Of a DNA stretch of 50,409 nt, positions 44,721-50,409 are shown in pieces. Positions within the stretch are counted from its first letter, which is position 1, and every line of letters starts with the position of its first letter. Under the pieces are notes generated by a model that was given only the letters and a program-made list of their open reading frames with translations, ran no database searches and had not been told where the DNA came from. Where the stretch lies: positions 55,453 through 105,861 of the forward strand of contig NZ_LITU01000055.1 of assembly GCF_001280595.1 (NCBI RefSeq), in the 5' to 3' direction. The translations under genes and the position numbers were made by a program. The stretch is from Paenibacillus xylanivorans (lineage in GTDB: Bacteria; Bacillota; Bacilli; Paenibacillales; Paenibacillaceae).

Positions 44721-44758
44721 ACCAAAAGATCTCTTCACTACTGAAGAGATCTTTTGGT
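44721..44758. terminator. Perfect 17-base hairpin, probably a bidirectional terminator
   Basis: ACCAAAAGATCTCTTCA at 44721-44737 pairs perfectly with TGAAGAGATCTTTTGGT at 44742-44758 around loop CTAC. A GATCTCTTCA stem with an A4 tract on the left and a T4 tract on the right fits termination from both sides. It lies 86 bases beyond the end of the convergent lectin gene. Confidence 0.6.
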
Positions 44759-44843
44759 GTACAACAACTTTTTAAATGAAAATCACATTACATAATGATG
44801 ACGGATGAAGCGTGAATCCGCTTGCATGGTACTGTTATGGTGT

Positions 44844-45329
44844 CTAATGTCCACCTGTATTGGAAGCCCAGACAGGATACCAGCCCAGGGCCGGATTTTC
44901 ATTGTTGTACAGTACCAGATTGCCGTCATTTTGCATGATCAGCACATTGCCTCTAAGATTGGCTGGCACATTGTCTGTTCCATACCATGCCTTAGCCCAC
45001 GCCAGGTTATCCGACGTCCAATAAGGTGTGTTTTGCGGATCTGATATTACCAACTTCCCGCTGTAATAATCAATCTGGAGTTTATGTATTCTCGTGTCTT
45101 TGGTTTTGCTGTTCCATATCATTTGGCGAGACTTGACGTCCCAGATCCGCGCATCACCATAGTTATCAAATTGAAACGAAAACCTGTTATTGTTTGACAC
45201 TAACCCTCCACCGGCGACATTATACATCGTGTCATAAATCAGCCGATCTCCACTGGCGGCGGAAGTTACAGGGGAAAATGAAATCAAAAACATGAGCATG
45301 GCAAGACAAGATAAAAAAACTTTTTTCAT
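44844..45329 (-). CDS. Secreted bulb-type (GNA-like) mannose-binding lectin domain protein
   Basis: This 161-residue protein has a signal peptide with likely cleavage after SAA near residue 25. The mature part is one bulb-type lectin domain of about 115 residues. The third mannose-binding motif QNDGNLVLY (residues 133-141) fits the QxDxNxVxY consensus exactly. The other two are degenerate (FQFDNYGDARIW and LQIDYYSGKLVI), so sugar binding may depend on one site. There is no enzyme domain or anchor. The minus-strand Shine-Dalgarno AGAGGA supports the start. Possible roles are surface mannan binding or a lectin-type bacteriocin; neither is shown. It may serve the mannoside genes in region 1, but it is distant from them. 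Confidence 0.85.
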   Translation of the reverse strand: MKKVFLSCLAMLMFLISFSPVTSAASGDRLIYDTMYNVAGGGLVSNNNRFSFQFDNYGDARIWDVKSRQMIWNSKTKDTRIHKLQIDYYSGKLVISDPQNTPYWTSDNLAWAKAWYGTDNVPANLRGNVLIMQNDGNLVLYNNENPALGWYPVWASNTGGH

Positions 45330-45793
45330 ATAACATCCTCTTTTCCTGGATCTGTTTTAAGTTACTCGTCAAATATATCATATATTTTTCTTTTATGGAT
45401 AAAAATTCAATTAAACTCAAGGGTCCATACAGGAACAAGAAAAATGGGAAGAAGTATGGCTTCCATGATCCGGAGCAGGATTCACAATGGTAATAAAAGT
45501 GAATACACATGATCCATTAAAGTTGTATGGGGTATAGCGTAGGTTGGGTTCGTTGCTTGATACCGAAGCCGATAACTGGCATAGCGAGACGAGAGCGTCA
45601 ATCGTTGAAGCAGTCAGTAGGATGGTAAATAACTAAACAGCCGGCGGTCATATCTACCTGCGCTTTGGTGTTAAATTTGTGTCATCAAACCGCGTCGTTG
45701 AGATGAATAGAGAATAGAACTAGAACTAGTAGGTAAACATCACTTCAAGAAAGGTGGAGAGCTATTCTTTAATTAAAAGAGGGCGGTTTCCTC
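45330..45793. other. Intergenic region with possible gene remnants
   Basis: This 464-base region has no intact gene. A short open stretch at 45538-45636 encodes a plausible C-terminus (DTEADNWHSETRASIVEAV and then MVNN before the stop) with no start or ribosome site, and a second fragment (GKKYGFHDPEQDSQW) ends at two stops near 45490. Both look like decayed coding sequence of unknown family. The lectin promoter should lie near 45360-45400, which is AT-rich. Confidence 0.35.
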
Positions 45794-46645
45794 TTATGTA
45801 TATCCTTCCGATGGCTGCATCAGCCATCGATGCACTTCAGGAAACTGCGCGCTCCATGTGGATTCGTTATGTGTTCCGCCAGGAATAACGTCGAATCGAA
45901 TCTGCTTCTCTGGAACACCTGATGCGATTAAGGTCTGGTGGGTCAATGCAACGTGCTCACAGGCGGCCCGGTTGAAGTCAGGATTGTCGGTTTCCAGTTC
46001 TCCAATGCTCAGATAGACTCGAAGCGCAGGGGAGAGACTCGACTCTTGAATCAATTGGATGATCTCGCCACAGTCGTGCCACATGACAAAGGAAAATCCG
46101 CCCACACGGCCAAACTGATCCGGATAGCGAATAGCCGTATACAACGATACGTAAGCACCAAACGAACTTCCAGCAATGATCGTATGTTCCGCTTCAGGAA
46201 GCGTCCGGTAGTGGCTGTCGATATAGGGTTTAAGTGTCTGCGCCAGGAAATCCGCATACGCCTCACCTTTGCCCCCAAACTGGTACTCCGCGTTGATCGT
46301 AAAGTTATATTCATGATTGCGGTCGTCACCCCCATGATCGATAGCGACCACAATCACCTCCAGTGCTGGATCCTCCAGTGCCATCTGTTCCAGTGTCTCG
46401 TCAACACCCCACTCGCATCCACAAGACGTCGCTTTATCAAACATGTTCTGACCATCTTGCATGTAGTAGACCGGGTAGCTGCGATTGTTTTCGTTATAAC
46501 TTTTCGGCAAATAAATCCAAACTCTACGCTCCGTCTGCAACTGTGGAATTGGGAATGAATCATAAATTTTCACATCGCCCGTGATGGTGTGAGCGGCCTC
46601 ATCTGTAAAAACTTCTCGCCAAGGTACAGGACTGTTATTCATCAT
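45794..46645 (-). CDS. Alpha/beta-hydrolase, putative esterase (esterase D-like family)
   Basis: This 283-residue protein of the PF00756 esterase family has RRVWIYLPKSYNENNRSYPV followed by YMQDGQNMFD, the usual N-terminal signature. The nucleophile elbow is GSSFGA with Ser161, and the catalytic His259 lies in PGGTHNESTW. The acid is probably one of the aspartates near 220. It has no signal peptide, so it is cytoplasmic. Relatives include siderophore (enterobactin-type) esterases and acyl-sugar esterases; the substrate cannot be told. GGAGGC on the minus strand precedes two consecutive ATG codons, and either may be used. Confidence 0.88.
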   Translation of the reverse strand: MMNNSPVPWREVFTDEAAHTITGDVKIYDSFPIPQLQTERRVWIYLPKSYNENNRSYPVYYMQDGQNMFDKATSCGCEWGVDETLEQMALEDPALEVIVVAIDHGGDDRNHEYNFTINAEYQFGGKGEAYADFLAQTLKPYIDSHYRTLPEAEHTIIAGSSFGAYVSLYTAIRYPDQFGRVGGFSFVMWHDCGEIIQLIQESSLSPALRVYLSIGELETDNPDFNRAACEHVALTHQTLIASGVPEKQIRFDVIPGGTHNESTWSAQFPEVHRWLMQPSEGYT

Positions 46646-47048
46646 GAAGCCTCCTAGTCTATGTATTAACTAAAATCTTAACGTGATGCTCCTATGAATG
46701 CAATGGACGTTCTACTTTCCATAACTTTAGTAGTTCTAATTTTAATTTATCGGTGACAGAAAACCTACTCCAAAGGAGCGGGCATTCTGTTCGATCATTT
46801 TAGTGTCTTCGATATACAGTTAGTGAAGATTAGGAGATAATAAATTCACAAGCAATAAAAAGCTTTCCAAAGCTCCCGACATTATTATGAGTTCTAACGA
46901 ACATCTGGAAGGGAGAGCTGATGATGGCATCCTCGTTCATCCCAGCTATATCGAGATGCTGTTTATCCGCGAACATTTCGAATGCGTAAGTATTATATGT
47001 TATTAGTAGAGGATGTAAGAAATAATTCGAAGGAGTGTGGAGTGGAAT
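46646..47048. other. Intergenic region with a possible gene fragment
   Basis: This stretch of about 400 bases lies between divergent genes and must hold the esterase promoter. An open stretch at 46827-47006 reads like true protein (APDIIMSSNEHLEGRADDG, then HPSYIEMLFIREHFECV) but has no ribosome site before its only ATG (46887) and encodes at most 59 codons. I do not recognise the family. It is probably a remnant. Confidence 0.35.
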
Positions 47049-47936
47049 ATGGAACCCTACAAACTCTTAATTGAGCTTCTATCACAAATAGAAAAAAACG
47101 TTTCTGGTCCTAGTGAGACAGAATATTGGGCTAAACTTCCTATCTCCATTGTACATTTGCGTCGACTCTTCAGATTTACTTTTGGTATACCGTTACAAAG
47201 CTATATTCGCTCTCGAAAGTTAGCAAACAGTGTGGAGAAATTGATGCTAACCGAGAAACGCATCCTCGACATTTCAATGGATTGTGGTTACGAACATGAG
47301 CAAACCTACATACGTGCGTTTAAACGCGAATATGGGCTTACGCCTGGCGAATGCAGACACTCTGGCAAAAACATTCATATAACACCACCTCTACACTTGT
47401 TTCCAAAAAACAATATTTGTGGAAATTTGGTGTATGGTCCGGATATGATCATGGTTCCATCCTTTCATTTAATCGGCAGAATGTATCAAATTGAGATGGC
47501 TGAATCGGTGACAAAAGCACCAGAAGCTGCTAAGCAGTTTTGGTGGAACAAACGGCATAAAGTGCCTAATACCGTAGAACCTAACATCTATTACGGACTA
47601 ACCAGAATAATTCATCCATCGCTTAGTTGGACGAACTATTTACCCGCTTTGCGTGTAAATAGTTTGAACGATATTCCTGATGGCTTTACTGGTGACACCG
47701 TTCCTACTTCCTTATGCGTTGGCTTTCGCTATATTGGGAACCATCATTACGAAGAGATTGATGTGTTACGCGCAGAGGCGCTATATCACGCTATTGATAG
47801 ACTTGCAGCGGAGCATAAAGGAAGATATGAGCTTATGGATAGTGGGTTCTTCTTCGAGAAGATTGATACAGATGCTTATGATGGACAGTTTTGTCAAATG
47901 GAATGGTTTGCGCCCATTAGAGTAAGGCAAACTTGA
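47049..47936 (+). CDS. AraC-family regulator with GyrI-like effector-binding domain
   Basis: This regulator has about 295 residues. ATG 47049 is chosen, with GGAG six bases before; GTG 47037 sits directly on an upstream AGGAG. The N-terminal AraC helix-turn-helix pair occupies about residues 8-106 (WAKLPISIVHLRRLFRFTFG; ILDISMDCGYEHEQTYIRAF). The rest, about 115-295, has the pattern of a GyrI-like (SOUL/Rob-type) small-molecule domain, with paired strands such as MIMVPSFHLIGRMYQIEM near its start and FFFEKIDTDAYDGQFCQMEW near its end. The order DNA-binding then effector domain is as in Rob and other multidrug regulators. It stands alone, so its targets are unknown. Confidence 0.85.
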   Translation: MEPYKLLIELLSQIEKNVSGPSETEYWAKLPISIVHLRRLFRFTFGIPLQSYIRSRKLANSVEKLMLTEKRILDISMDCGYEHEQTYIRAFKREYGLTPGECRHSGKNIHITPPLHLFPKNNICGNLVYGPDMIMVPSFHLIGRMYQIEMAESVTKAPEAAKQFWWNKRHKVPNTVEPNIYYGLTRIIHPSLSWTNYLPALRVNSLNDIPDGFTGDTVPTSLCVGFRYIGNHHYEEIDVLRAEALYHAIDRLAAEHKGRYELMDSGFFFEKIDTDAYDGQFCQMEWFAPIRVRQT

Positions 47937-48029
47937 AATGATCAAAAAAGTTCATTGAGAGTCCTACTATTTTGGTATGTTCATATTGAGAAGTAACAAG
48001 AAATAGAATACATATGAAAAGGAGAAGGT

Positions 48030-48092
48030 ATGAACTATAACGAAGTTGTTTCAATCAATGAAACCTCTTTATTTAAAAATCTACCGGAGTAA
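48030..48092 (+). pseudogene. Twenty-codon open frame with a strong ribosome site, probably a truncated gene start
   Basis: ATG 48030 follows AAAAGGAG and AGAAGG, the strongest ribosome site nearby. It encodes MNYNEVVSINETSLFKNLPE and stops at 48092. Beyond the stop the same frame stays open for 34 codons to a stop at 48197, just before the next gene. Either this is the decayed 5' end of a gene or a short leader peptide for the acetyltransferase at 48200. I do not recognise the family. Confidence 0.35.
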
Positions 48093-48199
48093 TCCCCTTC
48101 AGTTATAGTTGATCTTTACCACCGAACTATTGGAAGTACGAGATATCGTTTATTTAAGGTTTTTGACATAAAATTTTTTATATTTTCTGGGGGATTGAA

Positions 48200-49081
48200 A
48201 TGAAGATTGTCTTTAGAAATTTCGATGATTCTTATTATGATAAAGTTTGCGATTTTTTGATTGAATTATCAAATGATGATCGCAGACATATAAACTGGAA
48301 TTGGGCAAGGTGGGAATGGATGTTTTTTCATTCTGAATTCAATAGAGACTTAATGGATAAAATTGGCTTGTGGTATTGTAATGAAGAGTTAGTGGGTATA
48401 GCAACCTATGACCACTATTTCGGTGAAGCATTTTTTGCTACTAAACAAGGTTTTGAAGAATTAGAAAAAGATATATTAGAATATACCACTACTACTTTCA
48501 GTAATGAAAAAGGCCTTGGGATTGCGGTTAATGACAAGGATACTCACACTCTAGATTTATTGCGCAGTAAGAAATTTGTAGAGAATGATCTGACTGAAAA
48601 CATACTTGAACTTACACTAGATCATGTTAGCCTTGATTATGTAATTCTTGAAGGCATAATTTTAAAGAATATGGATATCAAAAAAGATTTATTTAAGTAT
48701 CAGAAATTACTTTGGAAGGGCTTTGACCACGAAGGTCCTGTGCCTGTTGACGAAATCACTATTGATAAGAAAAAAAGAATGTTGTCAGCAAGAAATATGA
48801 ATTCATTCCTACATATTGTTGCTGAAAATGAAGAGGGGGAATATGTTGCTTATTGTGGATTATGGTATAGTCAGAAAACTGATTATTTTTATGTTGAACC
48901 TGTATGTACAATTCCGGAGTATCGGCAGAAGGGACTTGGAAAAGCAGTGATGTTAGAAGCCTTGAAAAGAGGCCGCTCCTTAGGTGCTGAAAATGCATAT
49001 GTTAATTCGGATAGTTCTTTTTATAAATCAGTAGGCTTTCAACAGCATTCACATTATACTTTCCATTGGCATAACAATTAA
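48200..49081 (+). CDS. GNAT-family N-acetyltransferase
   Basis: This 293-residue protein has a C-terminal GNAT domain. PVCTIPEYRQKGLGKAVMLE at about residues 234-253 contains the acetyl-CoA-binding Q-x-x-G-x-G/A loop, and SFYKSVGFQ gives the last GNAT strand. The N-terminal half has a similar alpha/beta pattern with a weaker motif, so it may be a tandem GNAT. The substrate is unknown. Codon use is AT-rich compared with genes before 43 kb, which suggests recent acquisition. A second GNAT gene follows 72 bases downstream. Confidence 0.85.
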   Translation: MKIVFRNFDDSYYDKVCDFLIELSNDDRRHINWNWARWEWMFFHSEFNRDLMDKIGLWYCNEELVGIATYDHYFGEAFFATKQGFEELEKDILEYTTTTFSNEKGLGIAVNDKDTHTLDLLRSKKFVENDLTENILELTLDHVSLDYVILEGIILKNMDIKKDLFKYQKLLWKGFDHEGPVPVDEITIDKKKRMLSARNMNSFLHIVAENEEGEYVAYCGLWYSQKTDYFYVEPVCTIPEYRQKGLGKAVMLEALKRGRSLGAENAYVNSDSSFYKSVGFQQHSHYTFHWHNN

Positions 49082-49153
49082 TATTTCATTCATGTATTTA
49101 TAGTTGTTCATCCTATTTATATCTAGTACAGCTTTTTGAAATGAGGATTGTAT

Positions 49154-50047
49154 ATGAAAAATCATTATTTTGAAAAAGCAAACAAGAACTTGTTTGCAGT
49201 ATATCAAACCATATATTCACAAGCAGATATCGAGATGTGGTACGACTGGAATGCTCGGCTAAATGATACAAAATGGTCTGAAGATTGTTATTTTTTGTAT
49301 TGTGATGGAGAAAAAGTGGGTGGTGCGATTATTGCTCCTAATGTAATCATGTTTCCTTTTCTAATTGCACCTTTTTGTGACAGAAGATTATTTTGGAAGT
49401 TGTTATTGCTGCAAGGAGAAGCTATGAGCTCAGAAGGGGAAATCCAATTAAAAGGTATACTCACAGAAAATATTGATATATTAATGAGTTTCGGTGCAGA
49501 AATTTGGCGACCGAGACAAATTATGTGCCGACCGACCGACAAATTAAGCTACTCACTTGATGATTGTTATTTCCTCGAAACGCCAAAAGAAAGCGATATA
49601 CCAGAAATGACTAGAGCCCTCAGGAATTCATTTCTTGGTGGAATAGTTTATGAAGTCTTTGGCGAAGAAAGCATTGAAGAAATTAATAAAACAATAAAGA
49701 ATTGTTTCGAATGGTACACAGCAACTAATACACTTAATCAAGTAGTAGTAGCAAAGGAAAAAAGCACAGGCAGAATTATAGGCGGCTGTATTGCAGGTGT
49801 ATATCCGGAGATAGTTAACAATTTTTCAGGTATAAATGATGTGTTTGTACTACCGGAATACCGCGGGAAAGGACTTGCGCAAGCTATGATAAAACACTCT
49901 ATAACAGCGGCATATTCGATTACGCCGGTTATAAAACTACATATTTTAATTGGCAATCCAGCAGAATACTTGTACCAAAGGCTTGGGTTTGTTGCAGGAC
50001 CAAGATTTACAGATATGAAGTATAAGAAAAGTGACTCATACACGTAG
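49154..50047 (+). CDS. GNAT-family N-acetyltransferase
   Basis: This protein has about 297 residues. ATG 49154 follows ATGAGGA; an in-frame TTG at 49148 is less likely. The C-terminal GNAT domain shows INDVFVLPEYRGKGLAQAMI at about residues 229-248 with the acetyl-CoA loop R-G-K-G-L-A, and LYQRLGFVAGPRF as the closing strand. The N-terminal half (about 1-130) is alpha/beta and may be a degenerate second GNAT domain. It is as AT-rich as its neighbour at 48200 and probably arrived with it. The substrate is unknown. Confidence 0.85.
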   Translation: MKNHYFEKANKNLFAVYQTIYSQADIEMWYDWNARLNDTKWSEDCYFLYCDGEKVGGAIIAPNVIMFPFLIAPFCDRRLFWKLLLLQGEAMSSEGEIQLKGILTENIDILMSFGAEIWRPRQIMCRPTDKLSYSLDDCYFLETPKESDIPEMTRALRNSFLGGIVYEVFGEESIEEINKTIKNCFEWYTATNTLNQVVVAKEKSTGRIIGGCIAGVYPEIVNNFSGINDVFVLPEYRGKGLAQAMIKHSITAAYSITPVIKLHILIGNPAEYLYQRLGFVAGPRFTDMKYKKSDSYT

Positions 50048-50409
50048 TAATCTACGGGACCTGATAGCTCTTATGCACATGGAAACGGTCGTGTACAATG
50101 ACGCGAAGATTATAGTTAAATAACTTGATGAGAGATCCGATAATTAAGCAACGGGACACGATAGCTCAATAAAAGCAAGAAGGAAGCCGATCAATGTGAT
50201 CGACTGTCTTTATTCAACTGACGTGCAAAGTGAACAACACTTGAGATATGGGACAAAAACATAATCCCATTGAAAGTCGCTTGTGATCAGACAAATAACT
50301 AATTGTATCATTATACCTGTTTCATTAGCTAACGGGCAGGTTAGTTCAATCGTGTTGAGAGTACCTTATAGAAATTCACATAGGCAGGAAAGTACGGGAA
50401 TCATGTGGA
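50048..50409. repeat. Right-edge non-coding region with three copies of a short repeat
   Basis: Related 17-20-base units start at 50054 (ACGGGACCTGATAGCTC), 50151 (ACGGGACACGATAGCTCAAT) and 50332 (ACGGGCAGGTTAGTTCAAT), all on the same strand. No gene is visible in the 362 bases. A weak hairpin lies at 50185-50205. These may be remnants of a mobile element or a repeated intergenic sequence that continues beyond the window. Confidence 0.45.
50185..50213 (+). terminator. Possible terminator downstream of the acetyltransferase pair
   Basis: AGCCGATCA at 50185-50193 and TGATCGACT at 50197-50205 pair with one mismatch around a three-base loop. A modest T-rich tail (GTCTTTATT) follows. Confidence 0.4.

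Larger units (their letters stand above)
43851..44843. other. Non-coding stretch with gene decay between the secreted enzyme and the lectin
   Basis: This stretch of almost 1 kb has no convincing intact gene. It holds a PEP-synthase-like remnant (44055-44276), a perfect 18-base inverted repeat (44388-44427) and a terminator-like hairpin (44721-44758). The first 200 bases, after the secreted enzyme, show nothing I recognise. No clear terminator directly follows that enzyme gene. Confidence 0.6.

Noticed and set aside
44563..44775. Plus-strand open frame of 70 codons
   Set aside because: It reads straight through the terminator-like hairpin at 44721-44758, has no ribosome site and resembles no family.
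45938..46558. Plus-strand open frame of 206 codons opposite the esterase gene
   Set aside because: The minus strand encodes a complete esterase with nucleophile elbow and catalytic histidine; the plus frame is a shadow.
1..50409. CRISPR arrays, tRNA or rRNA genes, intact transposases
   Set aside because: I looked for regularly spaced repeats, tRNA-like cloverleaf ends and transposase motifs and saw none. The only repeats are the pairs and triplets listed above.

Overview
The window looks like a chromosomal segment of a Paenibacillus-type Gram-positive bacterium. The signs are strong Shine-Dalgarno sites with frequent GTG/TTG starts, lipobox-bearing binding proteins, YesM/YesN-type two-component systems next to sugar ABC transporters that lack their own ATPase, CcpA-type cre sites, and a large secreted protein with golvesin-like domains. 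The species call is inference. I saw no tRNA, rRNA, CRISPR array or intact insertion sequence.

Region 1 (1-15080) is a sugar-uptake and mannoside locus. It opens with the end of an ABC permease and a binding lipoprotein. Next come a sensor kinase, a short response regulator and a second binding lipoprotein of the same type. A convergent GH125 exo-alpha-mannosidase follows. Then a four-gene set carries two permeases, a binding lipoprotein and a GH130 mannoside phosphorylase/hydrolase, with a cre site in its leader. A membrane-bound AraC-type regulator closes the region on the minus strand. The likely logic is uptake of mannose-containing oligosaccharides and their breakdown inside the cell.

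Region 2 (15174-20150) is a tightly overlapping operon: amidohydrolase, DgaE-like PLP enzyme, DgaF-like aldolase, PfkB-family (KDG-type) kinase and GntR/UTRA regulator. It fits catabolism of an amino-sugar acid (glucosaminate-like) to pyruvate and a triose phosphate, and it has no transporter. A palindrome containing a perfect TATAAT lies upstream.

Region 3 (20220-28307) holds unrelated genes: a hypothetical protein, a frameshifted secreted stalk/PKD-type protein, an accessory SecA2-type translocase, a methyltransferase, and a MerR regulator divergent from an SDR oxidoreductase.

Region 4 (28440-43850) is a second polysaccharide-type locus: two permeases, a binding lipoprotein, a sensor kinase, a response regulator, a cytoplasmic FAD-dependent oxidoreductase, a cytoplasmic SGNH esterase and a secreted protein of about 1540 residues. 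Both apparent transcription starts carry the same 23-bp element, built on GAAATT repeats at 9-bp spacing and placed 28-29 bp before a -10-like hexamer. No familiar glycosidase or lyase can be recognised, so this is the best candidate for an undescribed degradative system.

Region 5 (43851-50409) is accessory and partly decayed. It holds a PEP-synthase-like pseudogene, two perfect inverted repeats, a secreted mannose-type lectin, an esterase, an AraC/GyrI-like regulator, two AT-rich GNAT acetyltransferases, gene remnants and a three-copy short repeat at the right edge.
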